Shown one piece after another: positions 25,443 to 35,178 of a stretch of DNA of 64,000 nucleotides. The notes below the pieces were generated by a model. The model saw only the letters and a list, made by a program, of their open reading frames with translations, made no database searches and was not told where the DNA came from. The translations under genes and the position numbers were made by a program. Origin of the DNA: CAVONV01 sp963697355. Lineage in GTDB: Bacteria; Acidobacteriota; Vicinamibacteria; Marinacidobacterales; DATDRI01. How positions within the stretch are numbered: the stretch's first letter is position 1; every line of letters begins with the position of its first letter. The stretch covers positions 186,001 through 250,000 of the forward strand of contig CAVONV010000004.1 in assembly GCA_963697355.1 (NCBI GenBank), given 5' to 3'.

Positions 25443-28070
25443 TCACCGTAGGAACTCCACGAGCATGAGGTCGCCTTCGGGGGGCTCCACCTGCACGACG
25501 TACAGCCATTGGCCATCGGGTGAAACGGCGAGGCCAGTGCTGGGGGGCGCTTCGAGGGTCGCCATTTCTGTTGCTTCTTTGGTCTGTAGATCTAGTTGCC
25601 GAATCGTGGTTCCGTATTTGCCTTGGCTGATGCTGAAGATGAGCTTATCCTTCCACAAGGTCCAGTTTAAATAGCCCAAAGTCTTCTCTTGAACGACCCG
25701 TGTTTCCTCGCCACCACTCGTCGGCACGCGCCATATGCCGCCGGGCCGGAAAAAATAGAGGAAACGGCCATCCTCGGACTCTCGTGACGGGCCTCCAAGG
25801 CCTTGCGTGACGCGAACCGCCTCGCCTCCTTCGGTGGGGATCTTCCATAGCTGCATCTCGCTGACGTCACCGAAGTAAATCCATTTCCCGTCGTTGGACC
25901 ACGCCGGCACTCCCGCGTCGATGCCCTCTTCGGTTACGCGAACGGGAATACCGCCGTCCGCATCGACCACCCAAACTCCCGCTTTCGACCGGTAGGCGAT
26001 CTTCTTGCCATCGGGAGACCAGCGCGGCGTCATGCCTCGTTCCGACAGTTCGATACAGGAGTCGTCATCGCCGATCTCGCAAACCCAGACTCCGTTGGCG
26101 CCCTTACGGCTGGACGCGAAAGCGATCCTCGTTCCGTCGGGAGAGATATCCGGGCCGAAGTCACCTCGAGTGGAGGAGGAGGGGAGCTTCATGGGCAACG
26201 ATGGTTCGCTCGAAGCCGGGCCGTTCAACCGATAGATGTTGGAGTTATTCGGTCCACGCTCTGTGAAGACCATGCGTGGATGGGGCTCGGTGGCCGGGGC
26301 AATCGATACGTGCAACGCGTCGTCGCCGACCTCGAGCTGGGTCGGCTTTTCACCGCTCAGAGGGACCCACCAAAGTTGCCTTCCGACAAGGGCGCAAACG
26401 AGCGCTTTGCCGGACGGCGCCCAATCGAGCTGGTTTACGTGCGGCTGTTCGGAGGGGACCAACACCTGCTCGCCCCCGTCAACGGGCTGGATGCGGATCT
26501 CACCGCCAGGCACTCGGTTGAAGTCGCGAACAAAAGCGACTCGGCTGCCATCAGGAGAAAAAGCGGGTGCGCGGTCGTTCTCCGGATCGGGTGGAGAGGT
26601 CAACTCGGTCTTTTCGCCCGTATCCAAGGACAAGAGCGACAATCCCTTGCCGTCCCTCATGACGAGAAATCGACCGTCCGGGGAGTAATCCAGTGGGCGA
26701 AAACCGCACCCACCCATTGGACCCGGTGCCGCGACCGTGAGCCGACGCTCGGGACCGCCGAGTGCCGAGACTTCCATCACGCCGCAGGTCCCGTCCGGTT
26801 GCCGCCGAGAAAAGGCCACCTTCGTGCCGTCGTGTGACCACGTCGGGCCTTGGTCATCGGCCGGCCCGTGTGTCAGTTGAAGGGGCTCACCTTCATCGAC
26901 GAGCTTCACATAGATATCGGCCGGTCCGTGCTTCATACCAAAGCCGGCGAAAGCCACCATTTTCCCGTCAGGCGAGAGCGCGGGTTGGGTCTCATAGCCT
27001 TCGAGACTCGTGATGGGAATGGGGGACGAGAACCTCGGCGGTCGATCACCACCTCCGGGTCCCAGGATGATCCATGATGCGATGCCGACAACGAGAATCG
27101 CGACGAGTCCCCAGAGCCACTTCCTCTCAAACGATGGAGCTTCCTTTTTGCGGATCTGGCTCGTGGCAACGGCCTTCCCCGAATCGACAGCCTCCTTGAT
27201 GTCTACCAGCTCCAAGCGGAGATCCGCCATCGATTGGTAACGCCGCTCAGGCTCCTTGCGCAGACACCGGGTGATGACCCGTTCCACGTCGAGGGGTACC
27301 GCCGGAGCGAGATCACTAACTTTGCGGGGGTCGTCTTTGATGATGGCAGCTAGAGTTCCCGCCATCGAGTCTGCAGGAAATGCCCGCTTCCCGGTGACCA
27401 TTTCATACAAGACACAGCCGAAGGAGAAGATGTCGCTTCGATGGTCCACCTTTTTCCCCTGAGCCTGCTCAGGCGACATATAGGGTACGGTTCCCAGAAT
27501 GTGGCCTTCCTTTGTCTTGAGATCTAGGTCCCGGGTCTCCGCCTCTGACACATTTTCGGGCTCGGTGAGCTTGGCTAGACCGAAGTCCAGCACTTTGACG
27601 AGACCATCCTCGGTCACCATGAGGTTCGCCGGCTTCAAGTCACGATGGACGATACCCTTGTCGTGCGCCCGCACGAGACCTTCTGCAGCTTGGACGGCGT
27701 AACGAAGTGCCTGTTTGAGCTCGATAGGACCTTCTTGCATGAGCTCCCGAACCGTCTTGCCTTCCACGTACTGCATGACGATGAAGTTGTAGTTGTCTCC
27801 TTCGGCGACTTGTCCGCCGAAGCCTTGGCGAAGGTGGATGTCGTGGATAGTGATGATGTTGGGGTGATCCAGCGCGGATGCCGCTCGGGCCTCTTGCTCG
27901 AAGCGCTTGAGGCGCTCCGGATCGGAGGCGAGGATCTCCGGTAAGACTTTGAGAGCGACGTGCCGATTCAGCTTGGTGTCGAGGGCTTTATAGACATCAC
28001 CCATTCCGCCCGAGCCGAGGGCGGACTCGATCGTGTAGGTCCCGAGCTTTGTTCCCGGAGATAACGGCAT
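25443..28070 (-). CDS. Serine/threonine protein kinase with C-terminal TolB/WD40-like propeller
   Basis: Membrane-anchored sensor kinase of about 875 residues. Kinase domain 10-275: glycine loop ALGSGGMGDVYKA, ATP lysine Lys41 (HVALKVLP), catalytic loop HRDLKPANLMVTE, DFGLAKL, activation segment end GTVPYMSPEQAQG. One TM helix near 325-345 (GLVAILVVGIASWIILG). The rest is an extracytoplasmic six-bladed propeller with repeats of SPDGxxVAF type (ALSPDGKMVAFAGF, FSPDGSRVAFVRD, ISPDGTRIAFASSR, WSPDGKKIAYRS). A REP-like hairpin encodes LRQGFGGQV before the kinase hinge. The ATG at 28070 is preferred; a GTG lies two codons earlier. Substrates and ligand are unknown. Two paralogues follow. Confidence 0.93.
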   Translation of the reverse strand: MPLSPGTKLGTYTIESALGSGGMGDVYKALDTKLNRHVALKVLPEILASDPERLKRFEQEARAASALDHPNIITIHDIHLRQGFGGQVAEGDNYNFIVMQYVEGKTVRELMQEGPIELKQALRYAVQAAEGLVRAHDKGIVHRDLKPANLMVTEDGLVKVLDFGLAKLTEPENVSEAETRDLDLKTKEGHILGTVPYMSPEQAQGKKVDHRSDIFSFGCVLYEMVTGKRAFPADSMAGTLAAIIKDDPRKVSDLAPAVPLDVERVITRCLRKEPERRYQSMADLRLELVDIKEAVDSGKAVATSQIRKKEAPSFERKWLWGLVAILVVGIASWIILGPGGGDRPPRFSSPIPITSLEGYETQPALSPDGKMVAFAGFGMKHGPADIYVKLVDEGEPLQLTHGPADDQGPTWSHDGTKVAFSRRQPDGTCGVMEVSALGGPERRLTVAAPGPMGGCGFRPLDYSPDGRFLVMRDGKGLSLLSLDTGEKTELTSPPDPENDRAPAFSPDGSRVAFVRDFNRVPGGEIRIQPVDGGEQVLVPSEQPHVNQLDWAPSGKALVCALVGRQLWWVPLSGEKPTQLEVGDDALHVSIAPATEPHPRMVFTERGPNNSNIYRLNGPASSEPSLPMKLPSSSTRGDFGPDISPDGTRIAFASSRKGANGVWVCEIGDDDSCIELSERGMTPRWSPDGKKIAYRSKAGVWVVDADGGIPVRVTEEGIDAGVPAWSNDGKWIYFGDVSEMQLWKIPTEGGEAVRVTQGLGGPSRESEDGRFLYFFRPGGIWRVPTSGGEETRVVQEKTLGYLNWTLWKDKLIFSISQGKYGTTIRQLDLQTKEATEMATLEAPPSTGLAVSPDGQWLYVVQVEPPEGDLMLVEFLR

Positions 28071-28152
28071 GACCACATTAATGTATCAAGGAATGCACGG
28101 TGAATGGTAGACGTGTTCGGGCTCTAGACGATCTCGTCACGCTGTCGTAGTG

Positions 28153-30797
28153 TTACTCATGCTCCTGATTGAGAGTGAGCATCCAGATGTCAGCCTCTGC
28201 GATGGAGCGAGAAAAGTAGATCCATCCGTTGTCCGCGGAGACCGAGAAATCGGGCTCCACGTCCGATAATATATTGCGCACGTCCCCCGAAACGGTGTCC
28301 AACAGATACATATTGTTGGAAGCCGAGTACAGTAACCGGCGGCCGTCGGCCAACCAAGTTGGAAACGTCCCTTCAGCCTCGAAAATCCGGTACTCTTTGG
28401 TTTCGAGGTCGTAAAGCGCCAACTTGTAAGCGTCTTCGCCGCCCTCCCAATTACCGGCAAGCCGACGTCCATCTGGGCTGAATTCGGAAATCTCCAGGTA
28501 GCCCGGTGCGTCACGGGAGGGTAGTGGCTGTGGGGTCTGCTCTTCCCACGGCTTTCTTGGATCCAGAAGATGAGGGCTTTTATCGCTGGAGAAGGCCATA
28601 AGAGATCCGTCCGGTGACCAGTAGCCGCCACTGGTGAAGAGCTCGGGCGTGTCGGTGAGTTGACGGAGTCCACTGCCGTCCCGATGAATGGACCACACCT
28701 CGAAGCTCCCGCTTCGGTTAGAGGTGAAGCTGATTTCCTCACCGCTCGGAGACCATTGGCAGACGACGTTACCTGCAGAGCCATCGGTTAGATCGCGCAA
28801 ATCGGTACCGTCGGGACGGATGAGTGCAAGGCTAGCCTTTCCGCCAGCCAACTGAAACGAAAAGGCGATCCACTCACCGTCAGGAGAGATCTGCGGATAG
28901 ATGGTAGTTTTCGAGCCACGCCAGACATCGAGAGGCTCTCCAATGACGATTCCTGCATCGGGGTCGAATGCGATCTTGAGCAAAGGGCTAATGTCGGCCA
29001 CCGCCGCCCAGGCCAAATGCTGACCGTCTCCGGAAATAGAGAGCTGTTGCATTCGATTGCCCATCGTGGTCATCACGAGCTCGGGTTCGGAGCGAACGGC
29101 TCCAGACGCCTCGTGGATCGCTATCCGCCAGAGGCTCATTGTTCCCCCTCGGTCACTCACGAAGTAGAGAAAACGTCCGTCGGGTGACCAGACGGGATTC
29201 CAGTCGATATGGGAGTCGTTGGTGACCGGGACCGCTTCTCCTCCTGCTGCGGGGATGGTCCAGATGTCACGGATGCCGTCCGCGAAGCTCCAAAAAGCGA
29301 TTCGGTGACCGCTAGGAGACCAATGGGGTTGTACCGCGTCCATTCCCTCCGGGGTGACATTGCGGGCCTCGCCCGTCTCGATATCCACGACACGGATTTG
29401 GCCCTCGAGAGCATCCGTCGATCGGGCAGATGCATAAGTCATTATCGTCGAATAGGCGATCGCGTTGCCGTCGGGAGACCAAGCGGGGTTGTATCCATGA
29501 TCGGTCACGCGCTTGACCGACTCACCCATGGCGCCCATGACGAAAATGCCACCAGGGAGCCGGGCAAAAGCTATTTGCGTTCCATCTGGAGAGAATTGGG
29601 GTTGACCATCGAGCGTCGAGGAATCGGAAGTCAGGGGAACGGCGTTCTGTCCATCCACTCTCTGTAGGTAGATGTTCGAGCTTGTCCCCGCAGGGGTGAC
29701 GCTGAAACCGGTGTAGGCGACGAACTTACCGTCCGGTGAAAGACTTGGAAATAGTTCTCCACCCGGAAGGGAAGTCAGTTGCGTCAACGTGCCTCCGGTC
29801 ATGGACCTGCTCGATCGGTCGGAGGTGTCCACGCGGCTCAAAATGTAGCCCAGTGCTCCAGCCACTACGGCGGCGGCCACAACGATTGCCGCTATCCAAC
29901 CCTTTTTTCTGGGGGCGGCCGTATGTACACCCCCGACCGCTTCGCCCGAGTCCAGGTCCTGTTTCAGCTCCACCAGTTCATTGCGGATGTCTTTCGCGGT
30001 CTGATAGCGATACTCGGGATTTTTGTTCAGACAGCGGCGGAGGACCTTGTCCAACTCGCGCGGGAGTACGGGATTCGCCTGCGTGACCGCGGTCGGCGTG
30101 TCGCGGAGGATCGACGAGAAAATAGAAGCTGCCGATTCGCCCTTGAAAGGACGTTCCCCTGTCACCATCTCATAAAGAAGGATCCCGATGGAAAAGATGT
30201 CGGTGCGGTGGTCAAGACTCTTACCTTCAGCTTGCTCCGGCGACATGTAGGCTAACGTGCCGAGGATTTTTCCCTCGGCCGTGGCTGACGTGTGGGTAGC
30301 TCGCTACCGCCTGGTTCCGCGAAGCCCTGTTTCAACTTTGCGAGACCGAAGTCGAGGATTTTGAGACGGCTTTCTTCGGTCACCATGAGATTGTCCGGCT
30401 TGAGGTCACGATGGATGATGCCTTGTTCATGAGCGGCACTCACCGCTTCGGTTAGAGAGATGGCGATCTCAAAAAACTTGTTGAGCGGAAGGCCCTTGTT
30501 AGGAATGAGCTCAGTGAGTGTCTTTCCCTTCACCCACTCCATGGTGATGAAGTGGACACCTTCGCAGTCTTCCACCGAGTGAATCGTAACGATATTGGGA
30601 TGATTGAGTGCAGCAACCGCCTTGGCCTCGCGCTCGAATCGTGTTCGACGTTCCGCGTCCTTGGCCATCTCCGGTGGCAGCACTTTCAGCGCCACCTCGC
30701 GGCTGAGCTTGGTGTCCTCGGCAACGTAAACGTCTCCCATGCCTCCGGAGCCGAGCTTCTCCCTGATTTTGTAGTGGGAGAGCGTCCGACCGATCAT
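28153..30797 (-). CDS. Serine/threonine protein kinase with TolB-like propeller, one frameshift in the activation loop
   Basis: Paralogue of the kinase at 25443, about 880 residues. Kinase part: KLGSGGMGDVYVAEDTKL, VALKVLPPEMA, HRDLKPDNLMVTE, DFGLAKLKQ. Just after DFGLAKLKQ the frame runs into a stop; SATAEGKILGTLAYMSPEQAE continues in another frame, so one indel sits near 30288. Next to it the sequence reads GFAEPGGSELPT, an insertion encoded by a GGTAGC/GCTACC hairpin. TM helix about 305-325 (AAIVVAAAVVAGALGYILS), then seven or so propeller blades (SLSPDGKFVAYTGF, WSPDGNAIAYST, WSPSGHRIAFWS). The ATG at 30797 follows GGAGGTCC at good spacing. It lies 82 bases upstream of the first kinase and in the same direction. 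Confidence 0.88.
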
Positions 30798-30841
30798 ATC
30801 TGCGGACCTCCGACCTCGACCGCGATCTTAGATCGCACGCG

Positions 30842-32026
30842 TCATGAGTTCAACGGACTCTTCTCAACAATTGCGGGGTACAGACGGCTTCTTCTTTTGG
30901 ACTCCCCGTGGCCTTGCGAACACACGCTCTGTTTTTTAACGGTCGGGTAAGATGCTTTAGCCTCAGTGATCACGTGATCACTCCTCGCCCCAAGCCTACT
31001 CCGAGAGTGACCACGTGATCGCAAATCCAGGCCCACAATAGTGTTTGGACCCGCAAGCAGGACGTCGATGCCATAGCTTGTCCTGCCTTCCCCAGAGACA
31101 GATCCGCTTGCTCCGTTCGTCGGCTGCGGTGGTGAAAGGGGCAGTGGCTTCTCAATCATCCCAAACGGCCCCTCCCAAGTGAGACCATCCGGGGCACGGC
31201 CGCTGACTTTGAGAATGCCGGTCGTTTTTGCGTGGTGACAAACCGCACAGAGCGTTGTCTTGTTCCAGGCTTCATCCGGGCCACCCTGGCTTCGAGCCTC
31301 GATGTGGTCCCCTTGAAGTGCGGTTCTCGAGCTACATCCGGGACGTGTGCACTTCCATCCGTCGCGCTCGGCAATGCTTCGGACAAAGCCGCCATCGTCT
31401 TCCTTCTCGGGATCGAACGGTGGGGTAGTGGCATAAGTGCATAACACCTCTGCGCACATGAGATCGAAGACCTCCATATCGGTCAATGTCTTTCCCGCAA
31501 GGCGCTCGCAGGCTTCCCGGGTTTGCTCCCATACATTCAGCATGTCGCCCTCGAGCACCAAGACCAACGTCTTCTTCTTTGCAGGCGGCAGCGTTTGTTT
31601 CACTTCCTTCTCGATTTGGCGATTGGTCATCTCGAGGCACTTCTTCACCCACTTCTTATCCGTTTCAGGGGTAGCGGCTCTGACAGCTTCTCGCGCTTTC
31701 GTCCACGGAATCTCTCCTTTACTAAAAGCCTTCTTCATCTCGGGCAGCACCTTGAACCGACGGGCGATCTGAAGAAGGGACCACGTCTTGCGATCTTCGA
31801 AGCCGAGCCGCTCGCGAGCATAATCGACGGTGGAAGCATGGCCGAGCTCGATGTAGAGCTGACGCTCTTCGACTTCCTGGAGGTAGAAGCACAGGGCGGA
31901 TTCGAGCCGACGGTGAGCCTTGGCTAGAATCATAAGTTTGCGGTCGACTTCCACCGCCGCAAGCCCTTTTTTCATCGAAAGATCAGACTCGGAGACGAGC
32001 GCCACATTTGTTGTGAGTGTAGCCAT
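30842..32026 (-). CDS. HNH endonuclease family protein
   Basis: A 394-residue protein with a helical N-terminal region (about 1-200, charged, KxxWSLLQIARRF and REAVRAATPETDKKWVKKC) and an HNH/McrA-like nuclease domain at about 215-290. The domain shows CTRPGCSSRTALQGDHIEAR, then EAWNKTTLCAVCHHAKTTG: paired cysteines for zinc, the DH catalytic pair and the final HH. Such proteins are multi-copy in many bacteria and may be mobile or of unknown role. The last 70 residues are low in family features and are encoded by a palindromic repeat (30965-31022). The ATG at 32026 follows AGGAGC; an earlier in-frame start exists but has no ribosome site. Confidence 0.82.
   Translation of the reverse strand: MATLTTNVALVSESDLSMKKGLAAVEVDRKLMILAKAHRRLESALCFYLQEVEERQLYIELGHASTVDYARERLGFEDRKTWSLLQIARRFKVLPEMKKAFSKGEIPWTKAREAVRAATPETDKKWVKKCLEMTNRQIEKEVKQTLPPAKKKTLVLVLEGDMLNVWEQTREACERLAGKTLTDMEVFDLMCAEVLCTYATTPPFDPEKEDDGGFVRSIAERDGWKCTRPGCSSRTALQGDHIEARSQGGPDEAWNKTTLCAVCHHAKTTGILKVSGRAPDGLTWEGPFGMIEKPLPLSPPQPTNGASGSVSGEGRTSYGIDVLLAGPNTIVGLDLRSRGHSRSRLGARSDHVITEAKASYPTVKKQSVCSQGHGESKRRSRLYPAIVEKSPLNS
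30965..31022. repeat. Paired palindromes inside the 3' end of the HNH gene
   Basis: AGTGATCACGTGATCACT (30965-30982) is a perfect 18-bp palindrome; a degraded relative, GTGACCACGTGATCGC, follows at 31007-31022. The paired layout with a 24-base spacer resembles the repeats at 14122 and 63039. Confidence 0.65.
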
Positions 32027-32259
32027 GACCGAAAGCTCCTTTTGATTGTAAAGAAAAGACTTAGAGGAAAAAAGCCTACCCACAATATAGGTGCATATGG
32101 ATAGAAAGTCAAGCCGGAGGGCAAGTCTAAGTCTATTAAATACAATGCTTTACAAGTTTTTTTCTGTGAGGGCTGCGGATCGTCGGCCGCGTAAACTGTT
32201 TAAATTAATAGGTTTATGAGCAGGCGGTTGACGCGCTTTGATGTCGTGTTTTCTCTTCG

Positions 32260-34999
32260 TTAGCGGAAGTTCTCGACGAGCATGATGTCCGATTCGGGTT
32301 TGCCCATTCTTCCTGAAAAGAACATCCAACGGCCGTCGGAGGATACGTCGAGCCCAAAGCAATATCTTCGATTCGTTGCCGAGGTCGGCGAGGATCGATT
32401 CTTCCCCGGTGGTCAAATCGACGGATCGGATGACGATGCCCGTTTTGTAGTCACCGTCGTGAATGATGAGCTGGTCGTTCCATAGCGTCCAATACAAGTT
32501 GCCAATCTCCCGTTTCTCGTAAACAGAAGTTTCCTCGCCGCCGTCGACGGGAACCTTCCAGATATGATGCTTGAGGGGTCGTTCTTCATGAGGATCGATC
32601 GGTTTCAGATAATAAACGAACTGACCATCGGAAGACTCGAGCGGATGTCGCCCACCGTCGTACGTCAACCTCGTGGGCTCTCCTCCTTGCGAGGGGATCT
32701 TCCAGATCTCACGTCGGCCACCTTGCCCAGAGTGATAATAAATCCAGTCCCCATCGTGAGACCAAGAAGCCCCGCTACTTCGGTGGGTATCGTCGGTCAA
32801 TTGACGTTGAAATCCGCTGCCAACCTCCACGACAAAGATGGCTGGCAGTCCAGAATTTCCATTAGCGTTGAAAGAAAGGAACTCACTATCGGGGGACCAC
32901 CTTGGAACCAATCCCTCGCCTGCTAGCTGAGAGCAGTCTAGACCCTCACTGTTGCAGACCCAAACCGCCGGGCTTCCAGAACGCCGTGACGTGAAGGCAA
33001 TCTTCGAGCCATCAGGGGAGAGATCGGGTAGCCAGTCCATTTGGGTCGAAGGAATCCATTGCTCGGGCTCGCCGCGCTCGGTGATGGCGGGACCGTCCAT
33101 CCGCCAGATGTTGCAGTTTGCCAGGAACCGCGTCGAGTAGGCGAGGAGTCCACCGACCTTGCCGACGTCGAAGGTTTCAGCATTTTCGCCGACGTTGAGG
33201 GGGAAAAACTCGCCGTCCAGAGAGACCTTTCCCATTGCGATCCGGCCGTTGATCTCATGGGATACAAGGAGGGAAGATTCCTCGGCAGCCCAGTCCACAT
33301 CATAGAGGGCACCGTTCGGTATCTCGAAAAGAACCTTCTGCTCGCCGCTCTCGAGCTCGTAGAGGCAAACGGCGTTATTTGCAAAGCCTTGGCCTCGAAG
33401 AAACGCCAATTGCTCACCATCTGGAGAAAAGGCTGGCTGATGGTGAGGGGCACCGGTCTCTGGCGTGGTTACTCTTCGCTTGTCACCGGATTCTGTAGAG
33501 ACAAGAAAAATGGCCGCATCGTCTTCGGCGGAGTCACGGTCGGAGACGGCTAGCCAGTTCCCGTCCGGCGACCAATCCAACCCGGCGGACCAGGTCGCTC
33601 CCCCATACCACATTTTCGTTAACGTCTTTCCCAAACGCCGCTCCTCGCCACCCAGGGAGGATACGACGAAGATCTCACTCCCGCCTTCGACTTCGCGTAG
33701 GAACGCAATCTTCGTCCCGTCGGGAGACCAGGCCGGGCTCATGTCAGGAAGTGGACTTTTGGTGAGCTGCAGCGGCTCGCCGCCGCCAACGAGCTGAACG
33801 TAGATGTCGAACTTTTCGTTGTCGAATTCGCCCCCGCGATTCCACGCGTAGGCGATGCTCTTGCCGTCGGGGGAGATTGCAGGGTCTCTTTCCAAGTCGA
33901 CGGAGGTGGTAAACGGTGTCGTCCGAGGCGGTGTATCGTCAACGGGTTGACCTCGCGTCAGTATCCAGGCCGTCATCGCCAATCCAACGAGGGCGACACC
34001 CGCGGCAATAGCAAGCCACGTCTTGCGCGATTGGCCCGGACGTGCTTTTTGAACGAGCTCCGACGAAACGAAGCTTCCCGACTTGACGGTCTCTTGGATT
34101 TCCAGAAGCTCCACCCGGAGGTCACCCATCGATTGAAACCGCCGTTCCGGTTCTTTGCGGAGACATCGTGTGGTGATTCGCTCCAGGTCGAGCGGAACCG
34201 ACGGAACAATCTCACTGACCTTCCTTGGTTCGCCCCGAATAATGGATGCCATCACTCCGGCCATGGAGTCTTCGGGAAAGGCACGTTGACCCGTCACCAT
34301 TTCATAGAGCACGCAGCCGAAGGAGAAGATGTCGCTCCGAGAGTCTACTTTTTTCCCTTGGGCTTGCTCGGGCGACATGTAAGGGGCGGTTCCCAGAACG
34401 TGGCCTTCTTTGGTATGTAAATCCACGTCTTTCGTCGAGGCTTCGGTCAGATCCCCAGGCTCGGCGAGCTTTGCTAAACCAAAGTCCAAGATTTTGACCA
34501 GACCGTCTTCGGTCACCATGAGGTTCGCCGGCTTCAAGTCACGGTGGACGATCCCCTTGTCGTGAGCACGCGAAAGGCCATCGGTGATCTGAGCGCCATA
34601 GTCGAGTGTTCGGTTCAGGTCGAGCGGACCCTCTTTCAACAGCTCGCGTAGAGTTTTCCCTTCCACGTACTGCATCACGATGAAGCTGTAGTTTTCCCCC
34701 TCGGTAACTTGTCCGCCGAAGCCTTCCGCCTTCGCCGAGGCTTCGACGGACAGGCGGCGAAGGCGGATATCGTGGATGGTGATGATGTTGGGGTGATCCA
34801 GCGCAGAAGCTGCGCGTGCCTCTTGTTCGAAACGCTTCAGCCGCTCCGGATCGGAAGCTAGTTCTTGCGGTAACACTTTGATAGCCACGGGGCGGTTCAG
34901 TTTCGTATCGCGGGCCCTGTAAACCTCACCCATCCCTCCGGCGCCGAGTGGAGATTCGATCTCGAAAGTGCCCAGTCGTCGACCCGCGTCAAGGGACAA
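32260..34999 (-). CDS. Serine/threonine protein kinase with TolB-like propeller, frameshift near the C-terminus
   Basis: Third paralogue, about 913 residues. It starts with TTG at 34999, supported by GGAGGTGA six bases upstream; there is no ATG at the conserved position. Kinase motifs: PLGAGGMGEVYRARDTKL, VAIKVLPQEL, HRDLKPANLMVTE, DFGLAKLAEPG, GTAPYMSPEQAQG. TM helix about 330-350 (AIAAGVALVGLAMTAWIL). Propeller blades: AISPDGKSIAYAW, WSPDGTKIAFLRE, FSPDGEQLAFLRG, LSPDGSKIAFTSR. The frame reading to 32150 changes after SKILLW near 32358; the other frame gives LDVSSDGRWMFFSGRMGKP and SDIMLVENFR, ending at 32260 as in the other kinases. A 43-bp inverted-repeat element encodes RLSVEASAKAEGFGGQV near residue 88. 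Confidence 0.9.
34710..34752. repeat. REP-like inverted repeat inserted in the kinase gene
   Basis: TGTCCGCCGAAGCC (34710-34723) and GGCTTCGACGGACA (34739-34752) form a 14-bp stem with one mismatch. A shortened relative lies at the same codon position of the kinase at 25443 (27811-27837). Confidence 0.75.
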
Positions 35000-35064
35000 G
35001 CGTCACCTCCATATCTAGTGGCTCGGTCGCTCCTCGCTCGGCCAAGACACGGCGGGACTCCCTC

Positions 35065-35100
35065 GCGCCCACACCTTCGCTCTTCGCTTCGGTGTGGCGC
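35065..35100 (-). terminator. Hairpin between the TonB receptor and the kinase, possible terminator
   Basis: GCGCC(C)ACACC pairs with GGTGTGGCGC with one bulged base. No T-run follows on the minus strand, so termination is uncertain; GGGCCCTGTCGGGCCC lies next to it. It occupies the 179-bp gap 35000-35178. Confidence 0.35.
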
Positions 35101-35178
35101 GATTCCTCCCCGCCGGGGCCCTGTCGGGCCCTCCTCCATGAATCCGAAAGAGACGAAGAGATATTGTCCACATAGAGA

